Shown one piece after another: positions 26,632-34,159 of a stretch of 64,000 nucleotides of DNA. The DNA comes from Polyangia bacterium (lineage in GTDB: Bacteria > Myxococcota_A > Polyangia > Nannocystales > Nannocystaceae): NCBI GenBank assembly GCA_030430565.1, contig JAUIKS010000012.1, positions 1-64,000 of the forward strand, in the 5' to 3' direction. The translations under genes and the position numbers were made by a program. Under the pieces are notes generated by a model. That model did not search any database. It was not told where the DNA came from and saw nothing but the letters and a program-made list of their open reading frames with translations. How positions within the stretch are numbered: the stretch's first letter is position 1; the number at the start of each line of letters is the position of its first letter.

Positions 26632-27201
26632 TCAGGAGAGGCTGTTGATCCAGGCCTCGATCTTGGCGAGGTCTTCGTCGCTGATCGAGCCGACGGGGGG
26701 CATGTCCGTGTTGGGGTAGTCCGTCTGACCGCCGGCCTCCTGCCAGCCGCCGTTGATCTTGAGCCACAGGAAGCTGTTGCTCGGGTCACCTGGGGTGACG
26801 AGGTTCATGCCGACGCCCATGCCGTCCTGGCCCGGGTCCGAGGCCGGCACCATCACGAGGTTCTGCTCGGACAGACCGTCATTGAGGGTCAAGTAGGGCG
26901 CGGGCATCATCCCGCCGTCATCGGCGAGGTGACAGGTGCACCCGTTCCAGATCGGCTGGATGTCGGCTTGGTAGTCCACCATGTCCACGCCCCCCGAGCT
27001 GCCGTCCGTGCCGGGGGCGTCGGTCTCGCCCGCGGAGGTCGTGGTGCCGGGGGCGTCGGTCTCGCCGCCGGAGGGGTCGGTGTCCTGGGTGGTCATGCCG
27101 TCGGTGTCCGTGCCGCTGTCGCCGCACGCGATCGTGGTCGTCGCGAGGCCCACGGCCGAGAGGATCATCAGAGAGGTACGCAGGGAAGTCAGGAGTCGCA
27201 T
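26632..27201 (-). CDS. Small cytochrome-like lipoprotein with CXCH motif
   Basis: This 189-residue protein (ATG 27201) has lipobox Thr-Ile-Ala-Cys, a Thr/Asp/Gly linker, and a C-terminal domain starting Tyr-Gln-Ala-Asp-Ile-Gln-Pro-Ile-Trp-Asn-Gly-Cys-Thr-Cys-His, like the c-type cytochrome domain of planctomycete-type surface proteins. The haem site reads Cys-Thr-Cys-His, one residue shorter than CXXCH. Asp-Met-Pro-Pro near the end would supply the distal methionine. It lies 64 bases upstream of the monooxygenase gene in the same direction, so it might pass electrons to it. Confidence 0.72.
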   Translation of the reverse strand: MRLLTSLRTSLMILSAVGLATTTIACGDSGTDTDGMTTQDTDPSGGETDAPGTTTSAGETDAPGTDGSSGGVDMVDYQADIQPIWNGCTCHLADDGGMMPAPYLTLNDGLSEQNLVMVPASDPGQDGMGVGMNLVTPGDPSNSFLWLKINGGWQEAGGQTDYPNTDMPPVGSISDEDLAKIEAWINSLS

Positions 27202-27387
27202 CGAAATTTCCGCTGGTTGCCGCGGGCCCCCGGGACGAGCCCGCGCGGTCAATGAACAGAGGTTCCTGGGAGCGTGGATAGTGCCCTACCGAGCGCGCGC
27301 ATGTCATCTCGGGCAGGCGCGATCGGGCGTGCGCATCGGGTCATGTCGCGGCATCGCGCGAGCGCGCGGGCCGCAGCCCGGCGGCCG

Positions 27388-28845
27388 CTATCCGGGGATC
27401 AGCTGATTCAACGCGAAGCCGGTCATGTCGCTGTAGGTGTAGGCGCCGACGAGCCCCTCAAAGGTCAGGACTTTCTGGCCCGTCGCGGCGTCGATCTTGT
27501 AGGCGCGCGAGCCGTTGCGCGGCACGCCCCACACGTAGCCCTCGAAGTCGACCGCGACGCCCCAGATGTGATCATCCCCGTCGACGCCGACGTCGAAGGT
27601 CTTGACGATCTCGAGCGTCTCGGTGTCGATGCCGTGGATCTGCGAGTAGCTGCCGCGGTAGAGGATGCCCTGGCCGTCGCCCATGCAGCCGCCGGTGTGC
27701 ACGCCGGCGTCGTCCGGGAACAGCTGCGCCGAGGTCCACGTCTCGGTCTCGGGGTCGAAGCGGTGCGTCCAGCGCCCGGTCAGCCAGACGTAGCCGTCGG
27801 GCGTGATCGTCATGCCGTAGCCGCCGGGGCCCTGGGCGGGGACGTCCCACAGCTGGTAGCTGTAGTCGAAGGAGCTGACGCGGATCAGCTTGCCGCCCTG
27901 CAGCTGCGTGGCCCAGAAGTTGTTCTCGGCGTCGACCGCCCCGCCGTAGAAGCCGAACCAGTTGCCGCCCCAGGCTGCGGGCAGATCGGGGATCGGGATC
28001 GTGTTGATGATCGCGCCGTCGTCGCCGTCGAGCAGCACGACCTCGGCCGTGCCGAGCGCCCAGGACGAGCCCGAGGTCCAGACGTTGCGGTCCTCGACCT
28101 CGCAGGTCTGCGGGTTGACGAAGCCCGAGGTCCAGGCGACCGGGCGGTTGTCGGTGTAGGGGAGCGGCGTGTGCCAGGCGAGGCACTCGTCCTCGCCCCA
28201 CGGGCGGATGTCGCCGCCGCCGGTCGAGGTCTGGATCTCGGGGACCCCGTTGCTCTCGACGCAGTCCTCGATGTTGGCGTGATAGACCGTGACGCCGCCA
28301 GCCCGGTTGGCGACCGCGACCGCGCCTGAGGTGCTGACGGAGGTCCGCGACGGGCTGCCGGCGCCGTCAGGGCGCGCGATGTAGCGACCGAGCTCGACCC
28401 CCGTCTCGGTGTCGATCTTCGAGAGCGTGCCCTCGGAGGAGTTGGCGATCCAGATGAACGAGTCGATGTCGCCGACGCCGCCGCCCTGGCACGGCTCGCC
28501 TGTCGACGACGAGTCGGAGTCCGACTCGCTGACGCCCATCGTCGTCTCGCCGGTGGTCCCGGTCGTCGTGCCCGCGCTCGCGTCGGAGGTCGCGCCCGTC
28601 GAGCCCGAGCTCGCGCCGGTGCTGGTGGTCCCGGCGGTCTGCCCGTTGGTGCCGGAGTTGTCGGTCGAGCCCGCGGTCGCGCTCTCGCTCCCGCCGGTGC
28701 TCGTCGGGCCGGCGGTCGTAGCGACCGTCGCGGCCACGGTCTCGCTCCCGCTCGCGCTGTCGGTCTCGCGCCCGTCGTCGCCGCAGGCGAGCAGCAGCGA
28801 GGCGCACGCGGCCGCGGCGGCTAGATCCTGAGTAAAGGTCGTCAT
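27388..28845 (-). CDS. Beta-propeller lipoprotein (Vgb/NHL-like)
   Basis: This encodes 485 residues from ATG 28845, with lipobox Leu-Leu-Leu-Ala-Cys and Gly-Asp-Asp-Gly, then a Thr/Gly/Ser linker to about residue 120. The rest repeats strands such as Asp-Ser-Phe-Ile-Trp-Ile-Ala-Asn-Ser-Ser-Glu-Gly-Thr-Leu-Ser-Lys-Ile and Asp-Gly-Tyr-Val-Trp-Leu-Thr-Gly-Arg, which indicate a six- or seven-bladed propeller like streptogramin lyase. It has no obvious catalytic His, so it is more likely a binding protein. It should sit on the cell surface. Confidence 0.78.
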   Translation of the reverse strand: MTTFTQDLAAAAACASLLLACGDDGRETDSASGSETVAATVATTAGPTSTGGSESATAGSTDNSGTNGQTAGTTSTGASSGSTGATSDASAGTTTGTTGETTMGVSESDSDSSSTGEPCQGGGVGDIDSFIWIANSSEGTLSKIDTETGVELGRYIARPDGAGSPSRTSVSTSGAVAVANRAGGVTVYHANIEDCVESNGVPEIQTSTGGGDIRPWGEDECLAWHTPLPYTDNRPVAWTSGFVNPQTCEVEDRNVWTSGSSWALGTAEVVLLDGDDGAIINTIPIPDLPAAWGGNWFGFYGGAVDAENNFWATQLQGGKLIRVSSFDYSYQLWDVPAQGPGGYGMTITPDGYVWLTGRWTHRFDPETETWTSAQLFPDDAGVHTGGCMGDGQGILYRGSYSQIHGIDTETLEIVKTFDVGVDGDDHIWGVAVDFEGYVWGVPRNGSRAYKIDAATGQKVLTFEGLVGAYTYSDMTGFALNQLIPG

Positions 28846-29030
28846 CGTGTACCCCAATCCATCGTCGCCGCGCGGGCTCGCGCGGGCCTATCGCGGACGC
28901 GCCGTACGTAGCGAAGCGCGGCCCACACACGCAGGATACGGCGTTCCTCGTGCCCGAGTAAGAACTTAAGGACATGTCAACGTGTGCGTCCCGGCACGCG
29001 CGCGCGCTCGCGCGCGAAGCCGACCGCGAG

Positions 29031-29070
29031 CGCGTCACGGCGCGTCACGGCGCGTCACGGCGCGTGACGA
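29031..29070. repeat. Tandem 10-bp repeats upstream of the propeller gene
   Basis: CGCGTCACGG occurs three times in tandem (29031-29060) and a fourth time as CGCGTGACGA (29061-29070). It lies in the 227-base gap between the epimerase-like gene and the propeller gene. One unit is one helical turn, as in some operator arrays. Confidence 0.6.
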
Positions 29071-29072
29071 GC

Positions 29073-30059
29073 TCACGCGCGGCGCGGTCGCGTCGCCTCG
29101 AGCTTGAGCTCGCGGTAGTGCGCGAAGGACTCGTCCAGCGAGCGCCGCGGCTGCCACCCGAAGGTCCACGAGAACAGGGTGCCGTCGATGACCGCCGGGT
29201 ACTTGAAGTAGTTGACCAGGTGCCTGGGCAGCCCGCGCGAGGCGGTCAGGTAGCTGAGCGCGCGCGGCAGCGCCTGCGGGATCGAGGGCAGCGGCAGCCG
29301 CCTGCAGCCGCAGGCCACGAGCGCGTCGTGGAACGCGACCCAGTCCTCCGGCGCGACGTTGTAGATCCCGCGGATGTTCTGGCGGTAGGCGAGGCAGACG
29401 GCGTTGGCCATGTCCTCGACGTGGATGAACTGCATCATCGGCGAGAAGCCGGCGAGGCACGGCGCGATCTTCTGCGAGAGCAGGCGGCTGATGGTGTTGC
29501 GGACCCCGGGGCCGATGATGTTGCACGGCCGCAGGATCGTGATGTTCAGCTCGGGGTGCTTCCACAGGTAGATCTGCGAGAGGTTCTCGAGCTCGACCGA
29601 GTCGACGAGCGCGTGCGTCAGCTCGGCGGCCTTCAGCGGCGCGTTCTCCTCGAGCAGCGCCGGGTTAAACGGGTGCGCGCCGTAGACGAAGTAGGTCGAC
29701 AGGATGATCACCTGGCTCACGCCGTACTTGCTGCACAGCTTGAACAGGCGCTGGGTCCCGCGCACGTTCGCGTGGTAGCGGCTGCTGCGGGCCTCCTCGC
29801 TCTTGACCATGCGCCCCAGGTGCAGCACGCCGCTGAAGCCGTACTCGCGGAACAGGTCCTCGGCGCTGCGCTTGTTGAAGTCGACGCGGTGGGTGGGGAT
29901 GTGCGCGAGCGCGCCGCGCAGCGAGGGCGCGCGGCGGAAGTCGACGGCGACGATGCGGTAGTCCTCGTTGAGGCGCTCGATCACGCGATGCGTGAGCGCG
30001 CCGCAGGCGCCCGTGATGAGCAACCTGGGCCTTGGGTCATGCGGATCGGTCGTCGACAT
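29073..30059 (-). CDS. Extended SDR / epimerase-like protein lacking catalytic Tyr-Lys
   Basis: This 328-residue protein has the Rossmann start Leu-Leu-Ile-Thr-Gly-Ala-Cys-Gly-Ala-Leu, Ile-Val-Ala-Val-Asp at the end of strand 2, Ser-Thr-Tyr-Phe-Val-Tyr-Gly and Arg-Pro-Cys-Asn-Ile-Ile-Gly-Pro, so it is an NAD(P)-dependent epimerase/dehydratase-family protein. At the position of the catalytic Tyr-x-x-x-Lys I read Ala-Leu-Val-Asp-Ser-Val-Glu, so both residues are replaced. It may bind the cofactor without normal catalysis. It lies 13 bases downstream of the acyltransferase, in one operon. Confidence 0.82.
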   Translation of the reverse strand: MSTTDPHDPRPRLLITGACGALTHRVIERLNEDYRIVAVDFRRAPSLRGALAHIPTHRVDFNKRSAEDLFREYGFSGVLHLGRMVKSEEARSSRYHANVRGTQRLFKLCSKYGVSQVIILSTYFVYGAHPFNPALLEENAPLKAAELTHALVDSVELENLSQIYLWKHPELNITILRPCNIIGPGVRNTISRLLSQKIAPCLAGFSPMMQFIHVEDMANAVCLAYRQNIRGIYNVAPEDWVAFHDALVACGCRRLPLPSIPQALPRALSYLTASRGLPRHLVNYFKYPAVIDGTLFSWTFGWQPRRSLDESFAHYRELKLEATRPRRA

Positions 30060-30072
30060 GATGGCGGGCTCG

Positions 30073-30855
30073 TCAGAAGATCGAGGTGCGCTCGGACAGG
30101 CCGCGGTCGATCAGCTCGCGGAGCCGCGTCTTGACCTGCTCTACGCGGTCGTGGACCTCGTCCTCGTTGGCGATGTCGCCGTCAAAGTGCATCGGCTCGC
30201 CAAAATTGAGCGTCACGCGGGCGGGCAGCGGGAACGGCACCGCGATCGGGATGTAGGGCGCCTTCAGCAGGCGCGCGAGCGACTCGAAATTGCCCGCGGA
30301 GGGGATGGTCTCCTCGCAGCCGACCACGCCCACGGGGATGATCGGCGCGCGGTGGGTCATGGCGATGTGCATGAAGCCGTGGCCGAAGCGCTGCAGCTGG
30401 TAGCGATCGCGGTAGGGCTTGCCGGAGCCGCGCACGCCCTCGGGGAACACGATCACGACCTCCTCGCGCTTGAGCAGCCGGATGCAGTTGACCGGATCCC
30501 CGAGCACGGCGCCCCACGCGTTGAGGAGGTTGCCGACGTAGGGGACCGTGGGGAGGAAGCGCTCGACCATCGCGCGCGCCGCCCGGGGGCCGTGCGGGTT
30601 GGTCGCGATCGCCATCCCGATCAGCAGGCCGTCGATCGGCAGCTGCCCGCTGTGGTTGGCGATCACCAGCGCGCGGCCCTCGACCGGGATGTTCTTCAGG
30701 CCGTTGGCGACGACCCGGAAATAGTGGTCGTAGAGCCACCGCGCGAGGCTCAAGCCCAGCTTGAGGTCGTCGGCGTTGTAGCCCCAGGGGTCGTAGCCGA
30801 AGGTGCCGACGGGCTTGGGGATCCGATCGATCAGCTCGTCGACCTCGGGCGGCAC
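30073..30855 (-). CDS. PlsC-type acyltransferase
   Basis: From GTG 30855 this gives 260 residues; a TTG at 30921 is the main alternative and neither has a good Shine-Dalgarno. The acyltransferase motifs are clear: Ala-Asn-His-Ser-Gly-Gln-Leu-Pro-Ile-Asp (HX4D), Phe-Pro-Glu-Gly-Val-Arg-Gly-Ser-Gly-Lys and Pro-Ile-Ile-Pro-Val-Gly-Val-Val-Gly. The family transfers acyl groups to lysophospholipids or related acceptors at the membrane. It is encoded just before the epimerase-like gene, so both may act in lipid metabolism. Confidence 0.83.
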   Translation of the reverse strand: MPPEVDELIDRIPKPVGTFGYDPWGYNADDLKLGLSLARWLYDHYFRVVANGLKNIPVEGRALVIANHSGQLPIDGLLIGMAIATNPHGPRAARAMVERFLPTVPYVGNLLNAWGAVLGDPVNCIRLLKREEVVIVFPEGVRGSGKPYRDRYQLQRFGHGFMHIAMTHRAPIIPVGVVGCEETIPSAGNFESLARLLKAPYIPIAVPFPLPARVTLNFGEPMHFDGDIANEDEVHDRVEQVKTRLRELIDRGLSERTSIF

Positions 30856-31090
30856 CAGCCGACGGAGCCAGGATTTTCGACGCGCGGCGATGTGTGGGAG
30901 GATGCCACACTGATGGCGCAATTGGCAGGGCGCGGCCGGCTGCGGCCGCGTCACGGGAGCGCGTCCAGACGCGCGAAGACGACGACAGCGGCGACAACGA
31001 CCCTGCCGGCGCGTGTGCGTTGAGGGGCGAGAAAACCCCGCCCCACCTACAGCGCTCGAGGGAGATCGAGTAGAGTGCTGCGAACGCACT

Positions 31091-33049
31091 ATGTCCGGAT
31101 TCCACACGCAGCTCCTCGGTCGTCAAATTTCCCTGCTGGGCGGTAGCGCCCTGGTCGCGGGCGCCATGCTCATGGGCGCCTGCACCGACAAGAAAGCGGC
31201 GCCAGAGCCCGAGGCCGCCGCGGATTCGAAGGGGGACAGCGCCGAGAAAGGCGCGGCAGCGGGCGCGGCAGACGGCGCGACCACTACTACCACCAAGGCG
31301 GGCAGCACCGCGGCGGCAGGCCAAGCGAACGCGCCCGCGCTCGCCGCAGCCGCGCTGGGGACCCACCCCAAACGCGTCGACGGCGAGGATGTGCTCGGGC
31401 ACGTGAGCGTCCCCAACGGCGCGCGCATGCTGCAGAACGTCAAGGACCACCTCAGCGTCCCCAGCATCTCGACCTTCCTCGACGAGCAGGCGATCCGGAA
31501 CATGGCCGCCGGCTTCCTCGGGCCGCGACGTGACCTCGCCTTCAACCTCGACATCTCCAAGCCCTTCGGCTGCGCGGTCGTCGACGTCAAGACCTACAGC
31601 GAGGGCCCGGTGGCCTGCACCTTCGGCTACAAGGGCGGCGCCGGGCAGCTCGTCAAGGATCTGGGCGGCGAGGGGCAAAAGCCCAGCGCCGGCTCGCACA
31701 CCGCGATCTACAGCGTCGAGGGCGTCGACCTGTACATCGACGCGCTCGGCGACGCGGTGGTCGTGACGCGCTACGACCCCGTGTTCGCGGCGACCAAGAA
31801 CTACGTCCAGCGCAACATCGTCGAGCGCCAGAGCACCGGCGACATCGAGCTCGCGGTCTACTTCAGCTACGCCTGGGACAAGTACGGCGCGGACATCAAG
31901 AACCTGCTCGAGATGGCGAAGGCGCTGCAGGGCGACGATGACATGCCCAAGACCGGCGTCCCCGAGATCGACGACGCGCTGGCGAAGTTCCAGGACGCCA
32001 GCGACAAGATGACCAACAAGAACCTCGAGCGCCTCGCCGACTACGAGGTCGGGACCATCGAGTTCGGGGCCAGCGCCGACAGCATCTGGATGGACTTCGA
32101 CTTCATGGCCAAGCCAGGGAGCAAGTCGGCCGCCGAGGCGGCGCAGTACGCCGGCCGCGTCATCGACCGCTCGATGCTCGAGGTCACGCCGAACGACGCG
32201 ATCGCGCTCATCGGCTGGAGCGCGGATCTGCGCGCGGTCGACAGCACCGTCGCGGCCGAGGCCCGCCAGACCTTCATGGTCGCCTGGGCCGCGCTCACCG
32301 GGCACAGCGCGGCGGACGGCGAGGCCGCGATCAAGGCCTACCTGACGGACATGCAGGCCACGTACACGGGCGACGGCTCGATGGCGCTCGTCAAGCACGA
32401 CGGCGCCCCGCTCGCGGTCCACTTTACGCAGAAGCTCAAGGCCGGCAGCGGGCGCGACGGCTGGAAGGCCTGGACGCAGAAGTTCACGCCCGAGGCCGTG
32501 CTCGGCGCCCGCGGCGCCAAGTTCGTCAAGTGGACCTTCACCCCGGACGCGGGTGACGCCGGTGGCGCCCCCATCGATCGCTGGGTGATCGAGCCGACCC
32601 CCGAGGCGCTCCAGCAGATGAACCTGACGCCCGAGAACAAGGCCGAGATCGAGAAGTGGGTCGGCGGGCTCAAGATCACCATCGATCGCACCGAGGCCGC
32701 CGGGAACGCGATCTGGACCATCGCGCCGAAGGCCGAGGACTCCTTCGCCGCCCGCGCGGTCGCGGCACACAACGGCACCGGCTCGCTCAAGGGCGACGTC
32801 GCGCTCACCAAGCTGTTCTCGATCTACCCGAACGCCGCCGTTGTTGGTGGCGTCGACGTCAACAAGGGCGTCGAGTGGCTCCGCAGCTTCCCCGAGGTCG
32901 CTTCGGAGCTCTCCTTGAGCGCGCCGCTCGGCGTCAACCTGGCGGACGCCCATCTCGCGGCGGTCTACGCCAAGGATGGCCGCTACCTCGCGCGCCTGGG
33001 TCTCGGACAGTCGTTCGTCGATCAGCTCCGCGCCATGGGTGGCAAGTAG
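31091..33049 (+). CDS. Large hypothetical lipoprotein
   Basis: This encodes 652 residues with signal peptide and lipobox Leu-Met-Gly-Ala-Cys-Thr-Asp-Lys-Lys, an Ala/Glu/Lys-rich linker (about residues 32-85) and a large mixed alpha/beta body with no motif that I know. Phrases such as Asp-Leu-Ala-Phe-Asn-Leu-Asp-Ile-Ser-Lys-Pro-Phe-Gly and Arg-Tyr-Leu-Ala-Arg-Leu-Gly-Leu near the end suggest a soluble periplasmic or surface protein. It is divergent from the acyltransferase gene, with about 235 bases of shared upstream sequence. Confidence 0.75.
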   Translation: MSGFHTQLLGRQISLLGGSALVAGAMLMGACTDKKAAPEPEAAADSKGDSAEKGAAAGAADGATTTTTKAGSTAAAGQANAPALAAAALGTHPKRVDGEDVLGHVSVPNGARMLQNVKDHLSVPSISTFLDEQAIRNMAAGFLGPRRDLAFNLDISKPFGCAVVDVKTYSEGPVACTFGYKGGAGQLVKDLGGEGQKPSAGSHTAIYSVEGVDLYIDALGDAVVVTRYDPVFAATKNYVQRNIVERQSTGDIELAVYFSYAWDKYGADIKNLLEMAKALQGDDDMPKTGVPEIDDALAKFQDASDKMTNKNLERLADYEVGTIEFGASADSIWMDFDFMAKPGSKSAAEAAQYAGRVIDRSMLEVTPNDAIALIGWSADLRAVDSTVAAEARQTFMVAWAALTGHSAADGEAAIKAYLTDMQATYTGDGSMALVKHDGAPLAVHFTQKLKAGSGRDGWKAWTQKFTPEAVLGARGAKFVKWTFTPDAGDAGGAPIDRWVIEPTPEALQQMNLTPENKAEIEKWVGGLKITIDRTEAAGNAIWTIAPKAEDSFAARAVAAHNGTGSLKGDVALTKLFSIYPNAAVVGGVDVNKGVEWLRSFPEVASELSLSAPLGVNLADAHLAAVYAKDGRYLARLGLGQSFVDQLRAMGGK

Positions 33050-33080
33050 CGAGGACCGCTGACGACAGCGCCGGCCGCGG

Positions 33081-33974
33081 TTATCGCGGCCGTCGCCGGA
33101 GCACGAGCGGCACGAGCATCAAGCCGAGCAGGGCGAGCGGGGTCCATGACTCCTGCGCGCCCTGAATCGCGCAGCCAAACCGTGAAGTCTCCGGCTTCGG
33201 CTCACGCTCGGCCGGTTGTCCAGGCGCCCTCGTGTAGTAGCCCGGCGGATTCCCGTGATACCCAGGCGGATAGTGCGTCGACGGGCCGGTGGCCGCTGGT
33301 GGCTGCTGACCTGACGCCTGCGGAACCGCGTAGCCGGGAGGTGACGAGCCCGGTGCCGGGATCGGACCCGCGTTGGCCGGCGGAGCGTGGGACGTGACCG
33401 GTCGCGACTCTGTGTAGGTGGGCGCGACGTGATGGCTGGGCGGAGAATGCTCCGAGCGCGAGCTGGTTGAAGGAGGTTCTGGCTCTGGATCCGGTTCTGG
33501 CTGCACGACACCGCTCGTGCACATGCCGCTTCGGCACGAGCCACCCGGGCACTCGGAGTCCGAGTAGCACCGGCCGCCGGCGGTGGTGCACGTGCCGGAT
33601 CGGCACGAGCCGCCGCCGCACTCGGAGTCCGAGTAGCACTTGCCGCCGGCGGTGGTGCACTGCCCGCTTCGGCATGAGCCGCCGGGGCACTCGGAGTCTG
33701 AGTAGCACTTGCCGCCGGCGGTGGTGCACGTGCCGCTTCGACACGAGCCGCCGCCGCATTCGGAGTCCGAGTAGCACTTACCGCCGGCGGTGGTGCACTT
33801 GCTGGAGCGGCACACGCCACCGGGACACTCGGAGTCCGAGTAGCACTTACCGCCGGCGGTGGTGCACTGCCCGCTTCGGCATACGCCGCCGCCGCACTCG
33901 GAGTCCGAGTAGCAGCCTCCGTTGGTTGAAAATAACAGCGCGGAGAGCGCGAGCGAAGAGAGGGATGGGAGCAC
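33081..33974 (-). CDS. Cys-rich tandem-repeat protein with MYXO-CTERM-like tail
   Basis: This 297-residue protein has a signal peptide and then six 23-residue repeats (about residues 20-155) of the form Cys-Tyr-Ser-Asp-Ser-Glu-Cys-x-Gly-Gly-x-Cys-Arg-Ser-x-x-Cys-Thr-Thr-Ala, each with four cysteines and with odd and even units alternating. A Pro/Ser/Gly/Tyr-rich linker follows. The C-terminus has a Cys, a hydrophobic helix (Leu-Ala-Leu-Leu-Gly-Leu-Met-Leu-Val-Pro-Leu) and Arg-Arg-Arg-Pro-Arg, which fits MYXO-CTERM surface sorting. The repeats would fold as small disulfide-linked knots and may bind ligands or neighbouring cells. Confidence 0.8.
   Translation of the reverse strand: MLPSLSSLALSALLFSTNGGCYSDSECGGGVCRSGQCTTAGGKCYSDSECPGGVCRSSKCTTAGGKCYSDSECGGGSCRSGTCTTAGGKCYSDSECPGGSCRSGQCTTAGGKCYSDSECGGGSCRSGTCTTAGGRCYSDSECPGGSCRSGMCTSGVVQPEPDPEPEPPSTSSRSEHSPPSHHVAPTYTESRPVTSHAPPANAGPIPAPGSSPPGYAVPQASGQQPPAATGPSTHYPPGYHGNPPGYYTRAPGQPAEREPKPETSRFGCAIQGAQESWTPLALLGLMLVPLVLRRRPR
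33530..33915. repeat. Six 69-bp coding repeats
   Basis: The conserved core GGAGTCCGAGTAGCACTTGC recurs about every 69 bases on the plus strand inside the Cys-rich protein gene. Near-identity at the DNA level, not just the protein level, implies recent expansion or gene conversion. Confidence 0.8.
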
Positions 33975-34159
33975 GGTTTTTAGAAGGATCGCCGGCGCTG
34001 TCGGCCTGATTGGTTTAATAGTACCGCCGCTGGCGATCGCGCAGAACCTCGTGTGCGCGCCGCGCGGTGTCGAAGACCCAGACCCACGCGCCTGCCCAGA
34101 TCTTCAAGGGCTACATCCCGCGCGCGTTCGCGCTCGTGCGTGACCTCGCGACGAGCGGC

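Noticed and set aside
30182..32953. 923-residue minus-strand frame across the acyltransferase and the large lipoprotein
   Set aside because: It is a shadow of two real genes on opposite strands; its composition is low-complexity and no motif is present.
33530..33915. CRISPR array
   Set aside because: The 69-bp repeat has no unique spacers and is fully coding as Cys-rich protein repeats.
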